This document shows, in pieces, positions 11,602 through 22,830 of a stretch of 64,000 nucleotides of DNA. Location: NCBI GenBank assembly GCA_030762175.1, contig CM060833.1, positions 165,763,001 through 165,827,000 on the forward strand. Reading direction: 5' to 3'. Source of the stretch: Metallyticus violacea (Eukaryota; Arthropoda; Insecta; Mantodea; Metallyticidae). How positions within the stretch are numbered: the first letter of the stretch is position 1; each line of letters starts with the position of its first letter. The position numbers and the translations under genes are program-made. The notes beneath the pieces were generated by a model. It was not told the DNA's origin and ran no database searches. It was given only the letters and a program-made list of their open reading frames with translations.

Positions 11602-11874
11602 AGCGTTATGCACTATATAAAAAACTGGGCAACAACTCCATCTATCTACATAAAGCAGTGTTTTTGAAAGCGTTGCATTAAATTTCCCTGTAGATGAAAT
11701 TAACTTATGATGACACCAGACAAACGTGATTATCCAGGAAATATATCGCAAATAATTGACTTTTGATTATTTCCGAAAACTGGCGCCTGGTTTGTTTATA
11801 AGCAAATGTTGTTTTGTTCGACACCAGTCGATATCATGCATACTAAATAAAAGTAATGATAGATAATTACTTGC

Positions 11875-12026
11875 CTCAAAAGATGGAATTTGCTGAAGAA
11901 ATGCCATCGTATCTTCCAGTTGCCTTTTTGCAACTACATCCAAAATGTGATTGTCTTCCTCGTCTTCAACATCCAAAATATGATCATAACCCTCCAGCAA
12001 GAATTCCATCAATTTATCTGTTTCAC
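11875..12026 (-). CDS. Exon 10: ankyrin module, ends at a GC-type splice donor
   Basis: Acceptor ATTTTAG lies above 12026. The first two bases complete a glycine with the preceding exon. The frame reads ETDKLMEFLLEGYDHILDV, an acidic stretch (EDEEDNHI), and ends TMAFLQQIPSFE. The donor is GCAAGT at 11869-11874, a rare but accepted GC-AG intron; no GT donor in a usable position keeps the frame. The end (QQIPSFE) and its intron position correspond to NNVPAYM at the end of exon 1. A longer open frame upstream (to about 12081) is intronic and out of phase with exon 9. Confidence 0.87.
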
Positions 12027-12539
12027 CTAAAATCACACAAAGGTTGGTCACATCACGAATTACATGCATTGTGCTAGTCAAGGAAATGTTATATTGTGCA
12101 AACTATCTACAAATATGTGATTTACACTGACAAGGCCGTTAATGCTATACAAGAGTATCTTTGAACCTTTGCAAACTATCTCGTGTAGTTTCGTCTTCTT
12201 GCGCTAGATGGCAGTGATGCAGTTAGCTTCTAAAATGTAATATCTGAGTGAATTGCATAATAAATAAAGATCAACGATTGAATTTTTCATAGAGGAAATT
12301 GAAACCATCAGCAACTTTCAGAGGCTTTCGGACATGAACACGGAGAGATGGGGATAGGTCAAATACGGTCAGTCGTTGGCAAAAGAATCATCTGTAAAAC
12401 TCTTTTCGGGCGACGGGTCAGATAAATGACGATACTTCTCCTGCCAAACTTTCGACAGCTGTTATTGCTCTCATCAGCAACTCCAGCATATATGGACCGA
12501 GCCTCATTCACGAATATTCACAAAATATTGGTGAAAAGT
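12027..12539. other. Intron, no gene seen
   Basis: Nothing recognised; the open frame continuing from exon 10 to about 12081 is intronic. Confidence 0.6.
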
Positions 12540-13320
12540 GAAACAAAATGGCGTATTGTTAGGGAGTAAGGTTTTGTGTGCAAGATTTGGTGACAAAACT
12601 AATAAGTAAAAATGAATTGAATTAAAAGAAAATGCGAGGTGATAGAGGAAGGGCATGGTGACAAAAAATGAGCATAGTTAATTTTAACATTTGATTTGCA
12701 TTCAAAAAGTGTTGAATTTAAATTATCCTTAAATCATAACTCACTGGAAACTAAAATAATGTGAGGTGGGGTAGAGATTTGGTGGAAAAAAATAAACTAA
12801 AGATGAGGTGGCCTATGTTTACACAGTTATTAGCAAGATTAATTACAAAATAGCAGCGGTCTTGGAAAATTTTCAAGTACAATGACGGTGGTGGAGAGAA
12901 TTTAAGCTACAATGATGGCAAAACTGTGAACTAAAATGAGTTGTTATATATTTACACAATAATTAAAAATAATAATACTTATTAAAAAATCGCAACAGTA
13001 GTGGAAATTGGAACTACAATGACGATGGTGGTGAGGAATTTTTAAACCACGATGGTGGCAAGTTATTAACTAAAAAAAGAATATATTTAAATAGTGCTCA
13101 GAAATATTAATACTAATTACAAAATGGCGATGGTTGTGGGAATTTTAACTACCATGACGGCAAAACTAGGAACTAAAATAGCAGAGGTGAGATGGAGCGG
13201 CAAAACTGTGAACTAAACATTTGTTACATACACGAATATATACATAGTGATTAAAATATGAATATTAGTTACAAAATGTTGGTGAAATTTGGAACTAAAA
13301 TAAAATATGTAAACAAGATA
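12540..13320. repeat. Left arm of a large inverted repeat, built of degenerate tandem subrepeats
   Basis: The region repeats short phrases such as AACTAAAATGAGGTG, TACAATGACGGTGGTGG, TTACAAAATGGCG and GGCAAAACTGTGAACTAAA about every 100-130 bases, with drift. The same phrases appear in reverse complement at 16010-16475. For example, GTGAACTAAAATGAGTTG near 12930 pairs with CAACTCATTTTTAGTTCAC near 16250. Such long, internally repetitive inverted ends are typical of foldback-type elements. Confidence 0.75.
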
Positions 13321-16009
13321 TTTAAAAAAATGTTTCATTAAAAAGATAATAGTCTTTTAAAAAAGTTGTTGCGCTGCAAACAACATAAGTTTGAGTATTT
13401 CATTTTAATAATATATAAACAACAAAATATTAAATTTTAAGTGTATTAAGTGTTTTTGTCAAATTTTAAATTAGCAAAAGAGCAAGATGTTTTTTTGAAA
13501 AAAAAAGTTCTTACTTTGCTAACAAATTGCTAAAATGTGTAAATACTTATGATTTAACTTTATAAAACAAAAAAGTTCTAAAGTTGGTTTAAATTTGCAC
13601 GTTTGGTCGAAACACTCTGGTCATCAAAACGCCATGACACCAAATTCACATAAGTTATAAAATTCAAAATAAGTAACAAAAGTTATAAAAGTGCAACGTT
13701 GGGACTAAAAGGATAAGATTTAAGAAAATAATGACTATAATTGATATAATTATAATGCCTCTTTTACAAACGATTATCAGCGCAGATATTTCCAAGGCAG
13801 GTTGTAAAACGAATGCACTTATCTGTGACTTAATGTAAATGTTTTCACGAGATGCGATGATTTACACATGATAAAAACTCACACTCGTAGATATTTTATA
13901 TGCTGGAATAATTTCTCTTTCACGTGGCGCCATACACTACTTTTATGTTGTCTTAGTGGGTCCAAATGCCGCTTGAAGTTGACAGTGTGTCTGAATGTCG
14001 TGGTAATATTTGCTAATTATACTCGCTTTAATTGTATATTTTTATTGAACGATTTAAAACAATTTATATTCCATACCTCTGAATGAGTTATTAATTTAGA
14101 GTCAAATGTACCAAAGTCCTGATCAATTCTTCGTAATTAGTCAAAATGCGATATTTTGTCGAAGAATTATTACTAAGTAGGTCCTCTATAAGGTAAACGT
14201 ATTCCCCTTATGGGCATTAACAGTGGGGGGGGGGGGGAGGCATAGCATTCTCTAACTTCAGTAGGCTTCAGGCCACCACGCAGTTAACACGGTATAGTGC
14301 TGCACACACAATATTTCCGTACTATATTTTTACGCGAGTTAATGGGACCTGTGCAAATAGTAAGAACCTTCAAAGGTAAGAGTACATAAATCAACTATAT
14401 TTAAAAATACTTGTTAATTGACTTATTTCAACCGAAAAACGCTTTAAGTGTGTTAAATATTAACTGCTTTCATTAATATTTCTTTATGCGATTATATACG
14501 ATGCAAACACTATATTTTTTTCTAATTCATCTTAATTAATATATAATGTTATGCAAGTGTTAGTCCCTTTATTACCGCCTGTGGTGCCTTAGTAGTAAAA
14601 ACGGGCGTTAAACACTATTAAAAAGTCCCTTTATTATAATAATTATTATTATTATTATCTTCTCATTGTATCAATTAAGCATATACTAGATAACTATGTA
14701 AATTTAGTTCCCTACCCAAAAATCCCTAAAAGAATTCTGGAATTCTTTGGTTCGATCTGATGCGTACATATATTAATATTTTAACTGCGTTCATCAAAAT
14801 AATATATTTATGTAAATAAAATAAGTGTTATTAAATTAGTATTTCCAGTTTAAAGTTCTGTAAATTTCCTGATTTATGTGTGTGTGGTTTTTATTTTTTT
14901 TTTAACTTGTCCTATATGTCTGACTGCAAATATAGCCATCCACTTTCTTTCCATTGACTATAGTCAAACATGGGGTATCTTGCACACCTGCGGCCTCAGG
15001 CTCGTTTTCTCCTGGCAGGCAATGTGGCTCCAGAGTTTATTTTTTCTTGTGTGGTGTCACGTGTCTTTGAAATTGTTTACAGTAAAGCTACAAGCTGTCT
15101 TCTAGCTTTGCAGGACTTATTTTTTCCCTGGGTAGCCGTGTGATGTCACATGGCCTTGAGATTGTTTACAATAGGCTTACTAGCTGTCCTTGTGTAACTT
15201 TGCGAATCTATCCTTATTTTCCCACATTTATTTCCGGCAATTACGTGACTTTCAGTGTTACACTTTACTGTTTGCATAGAATAATTTTTCTCAGTGCCTG
15301 GTATGCATTCATAATCAAAGTACCTCCATATCATCTCAATTACAGTTGGTCATGATATTATTTGCACATTTTAGTTTAAATGTTTACCGCTATCACCACC
15401 ATGTTTATATCAGTAGTGACTATTCATTTTTTTCAAGGTAACAACATATTTAGCAAAAGTTAAGACATTTCTCCCCACCACCCGTTTTGCATATTATAGT
15501 AACAATTTTAACCAGCAAAATATAATTTTTGTTTTGTAAACTAAATTAACAAATGGAACGTTTAGGATTTTGCTAACAGCGTGACACCTTTTTGTTTTAA
15601 ACAATACTTATTTTTTGCATTATTAACATTTTTAAAGTTTAATGTTAATGCTTTTGTATATATAAAAGTACACCAAAAAGTGCAAATTATGTTTGCAACG
15701 TAATATTTCTTAAAATCTTATTTTTTTTTAAATTTAAAATATTTTGGAAGTTATTTTTAAGGTAATAAAGTATTTATACAATTTATTAGCAGTATAAAAA
15801 ACTAAAAAAGTTTATTTGGGGGGGGGATTTAAAACTTGACAAAATCATTTTTATCCTGCAAATGTAATATTATTTATTAATAGTAAATAAAATAGTGAAC
15901 CCCCCCTTTTTTTTTGCAATGTAGCAAAATTGTTAAAAGTTTATTATGATTTTTTTTTTTACAAAAACTGAAGCATTTTTTTTTCATTGACATCTTGTTT
16001 CTATATTTT
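13321..16009. other. Interior of the inverted repeat structure
   Basis: AT-rich, with homopolymer runs (G-run at ~14225-14236, T-runs after 15900), a (TTA)n stretch at 14637-14660 and one SINE-B fragment. No transposase or other coding sequence is recognised. Parts at 13.6-13.75 kb and 15.65-15.75 kb look weakly inverted too, so the arms may extend inward. Confidence 0.55.
14572..14620 (+). mobile_element. SINE-B 3' fragment
   Basis: Only the conserved 3' end is present: ACCGCCTGTGGTGCCTTAGT and AAAACGGGCGTTAAACACTA. Confidence 0.85.
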
Positions 16010-16475
16010 TGTTCCTATTTTCACCACCGTTTTGTTATTAATAATCATATTTTAATTACTTTGTAAATATATGCATACATTCCTGTAGGTAGCAAAAGCT
16101 TATTTCACAGTTTTGCTGCCCCATTCCTATCTAGTTTTGCCACTATTGTAGTTTAAATTCCCACCACCATTATTGTAGTTCACATTCCCACTACCACCAT
16201 TTTGTAATAAATATTTTTAATCGTTGTGTAAGTAAGTAAGTAAATATCAACTCATTTTTAGTTCACATTTTTGGTTCCTAGTTTGGCCACCATAGCCTTC
16301 TACCATCACCTCACACCTTCTATTAATTTAATTCATTTTAGTTTATAGTCTTCCACCAAATCTTCCACAAATAACCTTAATCCCCAACCTTCCACCATTT
16401 TAGTTATGATTTTCACCACCATTTAATGTAATTAGTATTTTAATACTGTGTAATTGTATCGTATGTATATATTCA
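16010..16475. repeat. Right arm of the large inverted repeat
   Basis: Reverse complement of the left arm's subrepeats: ATTTTCACCACCGTTTTG, CACAGTTTTGCTGCC, TTCCCACCACCATTATTGTAG and AACTCATTTTTAGTTCACAT. Includes a (GTAA)n stretch at ~16229-16245. Confidence 0.75.
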
Positions 16476-16804
16476 ATCAATAAATAAAACAATCCCATGC
16501 TGAATTTACAACAATCCTACCATTAGATGACGGTTTTCAAAATTTCCATCTGGATTAGGAATTCAAATTTCCTGCAGCAGAGCTCCCTGATGTCACTACT
16601 GTAGTTCTTAGGAGTTCATTCCCAGGTGCCGCCAGCATGATCTGACTTAGTGCCGTCTCTTCTGTGCTACCTGCAGGGGAACAGACCACTAAACCGGCCA
16701 GATGCCGTGCCGACAGCATCCACTAAATCAGGATTCCAATCTTAGAAGAAACTCTCCCCCAAGAACAGAACACCCAGCCAACCTCTGGGTCACCAGTTTC
16801 ATGG

Positions 16805-17215
16805 AGACTCATCGTGCGTTGAGCAACACCCGCAGAGGTAAAGGCACAAGCGGTGGCGATCACAACATCAATCGAGGCCCCGAGAACTGCCATTGAAAGC
16901 CTTGCCTCTACGTCCAAGCAGCTCACCAAGATAGTCAAAGACGGTTTGAGGAAGTCCTGGCTAGCAAGTCGGCCACCATCTCAGAAAGTATCACTCACAC
17001 CATTTCCGTCGGCCAAAGCCTTCTCAAGAAGGTCCTTGCGGCCAAATCAGCCGGCTTCGATATCAGCACATCCAGTACCCTTTTCAAACAGGAGGAACTT
17101 CTTTCAGCAATGAACGTGGGGGGTCTCCTGTGCTCCTACACTGACTACATTCTCGATTCCATCAACCAACTCCAAGCCCCCACAACCTCCACTTACACCA
17201 ACCCAATCCTAAGTC
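16805..17215 (+). pseudogene. Unrecognised broken reading frame
   Basis: This segment is clearly less AT-rich than its surroundings. It has a plus-strand frame (about 16812-16975, including TAIESLASTSKQLTKIVKDG) that continues in a different frame after a shift near 16975 (including ESITHTISVGQSLLKKVLAA and NVGGLLCSYTDYILDSI). Both pieces look like real helical protein rather than chance sequence, and a stop lies just upstream. I do not recognise the family; it could be cargo of a mobile element next to the large inverted repeat, an old viral or retroelement insertion, or a retrocopy. It lies in the intron between exons 9 and 10. Confidence 0.45.
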
Positions 17216-18091
17216 GAGGAAGTCCAGGTAGTCCACCTACCCTGAAAAACTCTTATTGTTCCCCCCCCCCCCATATTCTACTATACCATACTCGCCAGAA
17301 GATGCTCTGGTCCTGACCTTTGGTGTACCTTTGGTGTATGCCAAGGTTCGTTAGGCACTGGGGTGGTTGGAAGCTAGATGGGTGGCAAGCCCACCCCAAG
17401 TTAAATTCAAATTCACTACCACCTGGAGTCATCACATATCCATTTACTCTGGAAGATAAAGCCATGTAACGGTTAGATTCTTCCACCCCATCCATCCGCT
17501 CAGGGTAATCCTGGTCAGCCCGAACCAAGCCTGGATATTAGTAAATGACTCTGATGAGAACAGCTATGACAGATATCGGAATCTTGGCAGCAGAAGCATC
17601 GCCTGGAAGAGTTCTACAAATGTTGTCACCAGGAAAGCTTCAAATCAAGAAAAAACTGTCATAATCGGACGGTCCAGGCGTCTACAATGAAGAAGATACG
17701 TGCCGACACCATTATTGGTGTAAAACAACCAAACAACTTTCTGTTCAATTTCTTATCTCTATCGTCGGCAGTGTCAACACAATTCCCCGCAGAATAATAT
17801 AGAGTATTTGTACTAAATCGGTTCCTCAAAACCCTAACTGCCAATCATAAGAAACAGAGAACCACTCTTCAGGGAATATTTTGATCGATGTGTTGCCTCA
17901 TGGCGAAAAAACTCCCAAGTGCATATATTGAAAACTGAAAAAATTATCACAGGTTCCTAAGGAGACTATATTGAAAAAATAGCACTATATAGTCATGGAA
18001 CTGAAAAACGATCCAGTGCATTTGGGGGAAAAAATCTCCGAGAGAGAAAAAATGAATTGATTACTTTTTGAGCGCTCTTTGTAGTACTGAC
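17216..18091. other. Intron, nothing recognised
   Basis: A C-run at 17263-17273 and unremarkable sequence; open frames on either strand show no family features. Confidence 0.5.
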
Positions 18092-18296
18092 CTCTGGCGG
18101 CAAGATGTAGAACCCATTTATCTATCTCTAGAATATTTTCTGGAAGATTGGACTGAATGGCTACATCTCTAGCAGTACGATACAGCTCATCCCTGTATCC
18201 AACGTTGATATCAGATTCCTGCAGCAGCTGGAACAACGCATTGCGTCCTTGTGAACGGTTAGCTGCAAAGTGTAGCATGCTTTGTCCGTGTTCATC
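18092..18296 (-). CDS. Exon 9: ankyrin repeats
   Basis: Acceptor TTCCAG lies above 18296 and a GTCAGT donor below 18092; phase 0 at the start, phase 1 at the end. The peptide opens DEHGQSMLHFAANRSQGRNA (an ankyrin TxLHxAA-type helix pair), continues through DINVGYRDELYRTARDVAIQ and ends DKWVLHLAAR plus the first base of the next codon. Loop and helix spacing match the ~33-residue ankyrin period. The carried G combines with GT from the next exon to give glycine, so the repeat reads VLHLAARGETDKLMEFLL across the join. Confidence 0.92.
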
Positions 18297-18527
18297 CTGG
18301 AATCAAAACCATTCTGTCTATAAGATATGCCATTAAATAGTCTGAGGCTATATATTTGATTTTCATATAACTATTATTGTTTTAATATTCAGCAGAATAT
18401 GCTGATAATACAGCCATATGTGCATTTCATCATGCGAAAAATCAGTTCCATATTTCTAAAACTGTGATCAGTTCTAACAGAATTGCAAGAGCCATCTAGT
18501 GCCATAATTAATTTTCTCTCTGTCTCA

Positions 18528-19898
18528 TCGAGGGTGCCAAAAGTGCATACACACTTTCACAGTAGATATCTATTTAATATATTTCAAAATTGGACCGAAA
18601 AACAACAGTAATGTGTAGTATGATGTTCTGTAAACAGATGTGACTCACATACATTATGATAGCGTTGCTACGTGACAGGTAAATCAACAATGAACAAATG
18701 AAGCCAGGATTATCATATGATGTTCTGTAAACAGATGTCACTCTATTACGTTATGCTGGCGTTGCTATAACAAAATGGAGCCAGGATTATCGTTTGAACA
18801 GCGGAAAGAAATTTTGAAGTGGTATTGAAAAACTGAGAATGTTGTTGAAGTTCAAAGTAAATGGAAACGTGTGTACAGAACAGAACCACCAACAAAAGTA
18901 ACAATTGCACGCATTCAAGACAAATTTGAGACTCGTGGTACCGTATGCGATGTTCACAAGGGCAGATCTGGGAGACCTCGCACAGTAACAAGCCCCGCGT
19001 CCTCGGTTATGGTTTCGGAACATTTTGAGCACACACCGCAGAAATCTACAAAGCAATACGCACGTGAGACTGGGATTAGCAGAACCAGCGTATGTCGTAT
19101 TATTAAAACAGCAAAGTTGAAAGTTTTCATCCTAAGACTTTTGCATGCATTAAATGAAGATGACCCTGATTGGAGAATGCAGCGTTGTGAGTGATTTCGG
19201 AGCATGGTGCAAGAGGAAGAGGCCTTCATAGGGAAAGTTGTTTGGTCCGATGAAGCATAATTAAAGTTGAACGGAAGTGATAACGGGCATAACTGTGTCT
19301 ACAGGTTATTTTGGAAAAGGCTGTTAATTTATCTGGAATTAATGTTTGGTGTGGGTTGTCATCTAGACCACTTTTGGACCATTCTTTTTTGAAGGAACAG
19401 TAACTGGCCCATTGTACCTCAACATGATACGTACATCCGTCTTACCCGCCATTCAACATTCTATGGAAATGGTGCACCAGAACATTACCACCGAGATGTA
19501 CTTGCGTACCTTGATGACAATCTTCCAAGGCCGTGGATAGGACGAAGAGATCCGATTGAGTTTCCACCGCGTTCTCCGGATCTAATTCCGTTGGACTTCT
19601 ACCTATGGGGAACTCTTAAGGGTGTAGAAAACCAGCTACACTGACAGCACTTCGGGAAGAAATTGAAACGGCAAGTGCTGCAATCGCTGAGGACACTTTC
19701 GCAAACGTTGCTCAATCAGTAGTTCAACATACTCAGAAGTGTATCGACGCCGATGTTGCGCATTTTGAACAACTGTTGTAACTGTAAAAGTCTAAGATGA
19801 TTAGAGCTCATCAGTTTCTGTTTGTGTGAATTCAATTTTGTCATGTTAACACAGTTTTTTCTTTGCTTGAAGTGTGTATACATTTTTGACACCCTCTG
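18528..19898 (+). mobile_element. Tc1/mariner-superfamily element with terminal inverted repeats, transposase broken
   Basis: The left end (GAGGGTGCCAAAAGTGCATA from 18530) and right end (reverse complement GAGGGTGTCAAAAATGTATA, ending 19896) form ~28-base inverted repeats with a few mismatches. A TA follows the right end (19899-19900); the left target base has changed to CA. The plus strand encodes transposase pieces: a helix-turn-helix region (about 18775-19195; PPTKVTIARIQDKFETRG, GRSGRPRTVTSP, ISRTSVCRIIKTAKLKV) and, after a stop, VVWSDEA and a FYLWG-like motif of the DDE domain. Several stops and shifts kill the ORF. Lies in the intron between exons 8 and 9. Confidence 0.88.
18619..18802 (+). 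repeat. Tandem duplication of ~95 bp inside the Tc1-like element
   Basis: TATGATGTTCTGTAAACAGA occurs at ~18619 and again at ~18716. Each copy is followed by GCGTTGCTA and then by a GAGCCAGGATTATC- or GAAGCCAGGATTATC-type block. The two copies differ by small indels, so the duplication is not recent. Confidence 0.85.
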
Positions 19899-19900
19899 TA

Positions 19901-20685
19901 TTTATTTATTTATTTATTTTATTTCTCAGATATAAATTAAAGCAATTAAGATAATATTTATCTAAGTCGATTTTTTGCATAAAAATATTATGATATTAAC
20001 AAGTACTCTGGTCAAATTGCAAAAAATTTCTAGAGCAATTTCTTGCTGTTTAGAGCAGTTAATATTTTTGCGGAAATTTAAAATTTGCAACAACTTCATT
20101 CCTATTCTAAAGCCAAAATTGTGAATGTGTTTGAATATTATTTTAATTAAAATTATTTACAACATTATGAACTATACATGGCCTTTTCATAGACCTTTGG
20201 GAAAATGAGGTAAAAATGTTTAGTTTGCTTCAAACTTTCTGGATACTCCATCCTGAATGAACATTTGTACATTTGCCTAATTTGATTATTTATTTGAGAT
20301 AGCAGCATTTCAATAATTTGGTGCTTATTTTCTTCCACCTATGTGATGTTTTACTGTAATTATTTAAAGTCAAAAAATTAAAAGGCAAATATAAAATACA
20401 TATTCAATTAGTGCTGGATGAGATGGAGTAGAAACGTGTGTTGATGAAAGCTAAATTAAGAATATGATTCTTCTGTACACAAGACGTATCTGTACTTCTT
20501 AAAGCTATATATTGCTACATATTCCCCCTCTATTTCTATTTTTGTGCTCTCTGACAAATGCATGCACATGTATATAACATTGTGTACATTTATTTTGTAA
20601 ACTGGTAAGCCTTTGGAAGAAAAGAAAATGTATATAAAATAATTCCCCCCCCCAAAAAATTTCAATGAACAGCAATACTGCTCAC
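19901..20685. other. Intron, no gene seen
   Basis: Starts with a (TTTA)n stretch (~19900-19922); otherwise AT-rich sequence without recognised features. Confidence 0.6.
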
Positions 20686-20832
20686 CCTGTTGATTCCAGT
20701 GATGGCCAATTCAGGAGAATCAGATATAGGTTGTATCTCGTTCAATTCTTCCTCAGTTGGTTTCCTCACCAGAGATGGAGCAAAGGTATCTGCCATTTTT
20801 CCTGGACCTGAGGTGATCATTTTTGGAGTCCC
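20686..20832 (-). CDS. Exon 8: linker between Dpy-30 motif and second ankyrin module
   Basis: Acceptor GTTCAG lies above 20832 and donor GTGAGC below 20686; both are phase 0. It encodes 49 residues: GTPKMITSGPGKMADTFAPS, then a charged stretch around RKPTEEELNEIQ, ending ELAITGINR. It is low in hydrophobic residues and looks like a flexible linker; no domain is recognised. It joins DEHGQSMLHFAANR of the next exon, which starts an ankyrin repeat. Confidence 0.85.
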
Positions 20833-22406
20833 CTGAACATTTATATGTGATTTTTGTAGTGCAGCTGTGGATTTCTAACAGTTGCACATAAAAATAAAAG
20901 TACCAAAACATGTGTGCATTGCAGAATGGGAACAAGCTCAAAATAAAAATGCTAATTTTATGTCCATTAAGAAAAATAGACATGAAACCTAGTCGGTCAT
21001 CTTCTGAAAATACTCCTAAAAAAATTGATTATAACTGTCTAATGAAAATAAAAGTCAAGAAAACATTTACTACCAAAATATTCAGAAATATTACCAAGAC
21101 AGCAATGAAAATTACATCAGGCTTGTAAACTTAAAAGAAGTTAGGAACAGTAAATTTGTTAAATATACAAATGAGTTAGCAGTAGATGACACTAAAACTT
21201 CACTAACTGGTTAATTCTTCAGAACATGTTTCAAGAGCGTTCGCTCTCATCCTCAGCTGGGGACCGACTAATGCTGGCAGGTGAAGAAGTGACCTCTGGT
21301 GGTTCCATTAGATAACAGAGCAGGAAGTCCATTGGTGGAATGTCAAAGTTCACAACTCTATGTTTATTTTTTAAAATATAATTCTTTTCCTATATTGTCA
21401 ATTCCTTGGAATTGGTGGTAGCTTTTAACAGTTTGGCTTCTCCTGCAATGTTATGGTTATATATCCAAAAATGATCTGCAACCGCTGATTTATCCACTTG
21501 TTTATATCTTACATTTCTGAAGTGTTTTTTGGTCCTTGTCACCAAATTTTGTATTATTTTGCCTATTTATATCTGATCACACACCCAACAATCTAGTGTC
21601 ACCTAATACTGACTCATTTGTGTACATCAGGCTTGCTATCCCTGTATATACAAAACTCGGGTCCTTTCATAAGTACAATTTAACTCCCATTTAAAAATAT
21701 TAATTTTTATTTCAGAAATAATTAACTTTACATCATTTTCTCCTTTGGTGACCACTTTTCTCTATCCATTTCATGGCTTCTTTTCCATAAAATGTCTTTA
21801 ATTAAGACTCCAAAGTACGGACTTTTGACTGTTAATAATTCATGTTGGGAATTCTATGTGACGCATGTTGGAAATAAGGAGAAAGAAAGAGAGAAAGAAA
21901 CAAATAAAAATTGTGGAAGATTATAGAAAGCATATAATTAGTTAGCATTTTATTATGAAAGTAAAAAGCATATTATTATCATTGTTATCATCTGCAAATA
22001 GTCTATTGTTTTTTTTCTTTGTAAATGCCTAAGACTCCATACATTTTGCTCTTATTTACAACCAATAACTAAGTAGTAAATTCCACATTTTACATTGTTT
22101 TTGCCAGCTTTGCCAAGTTCAGAGCTATAAGTTTGTTAAAATTGTTATTCTTAAAAAAAGGAAAAAGAAGTTCATGGTGAAACATTAATACCAAACGAAA
22201 ATAGATTAATGATGGCAAATTGTTTAAAATATAAACAAGAAAGCTCTTAGTGTCTCGTCTGCAACTTGAAAAACTACATAAAAAACATTATTCCTGAATC
22301 TTTGATTATAAGTATTTAATGTTTTATTTTTAATATCTTTATGTAAATATACTAATCAGAATTTTCTTGTAGTTTACATGCTGTCTTTGCAGTAAATGGT
22401 ACCCAC
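20833..22406. other. Intron, no gene seen
   Basis: Contains a purine-rich GAAA-type low-complexity stretch at ~21877-21903. Open frames are short and without family features. Confidence 0.6.
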
Positions 22407-22537
22407 CTGTATGGAAACTGTTGATTGGTTGTTGCGGTTAGCAAAGTTGTGCAAAAATGTTGCAAGATATGCAATGGGGTCACTTGGCCTTTTGTTGGCC
22501 ACTTCGGTCAGTCCTTTTACAAGTGGTTCCCCAAGAG
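22407..22537 (-). CDS. Exon 7: Dpy-30 motif
   Basis: Acceptor TTTTTCAG lies above 22537; donor GTGGGT lies below 22407. The exon encodes LGEPLVKGLTEVANKRPSDP followed by IAYLATFLHNFANRN. The core pattern [RK]P-x-DP-[IV]-x-[YF]-L-A-x-[FWY]-L is the Dpy-30 motif. This forms a two-helix dimer that docks amphipathic helices of partner proteins, in the Dpy-30 subunit of histone methyltransferase complexes and in several axonemal proteins. All hallmark positions (P, D-P, Y-L, F-L) are present, so dimerisation is likely retained. The exon ends in phase 0 and reads into GTPKM of the next exon. Confidence 0.93.
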
Positions 22538-22830
22538 CTGAAAAATTTGCATAGCAATATACACGTCAAGATAGAAAAATAAACAGTGATGACAAGAGAA
22601 TGCTGGGAACCATCCAGCCTACAGGGGAACAGAATTTATTGTTTTTATAAAGAATCATTTGTTTACGAAATTATTTATGCTATTGAATATAATGCTTCAA
22701 CCTTTTTGCTAACACCAAAAAAGGACTTTAGTTATAAATCATGTCTGTTCACACTGAATTTCATGTTTGACTGTTAAGTCTGTGACGTCCTTTTACTCCA
22801 CTTTCTAAAACATGTTAACCTTGCTTTATA

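Noticed and set aside
11767..12081. The full open frame as a coding exon
   Set aside because: Only 11875-12026 keeps phase with the neighbouring exons; the extensions on both sides cross the GC donor and the ATTTTAG acceptor.
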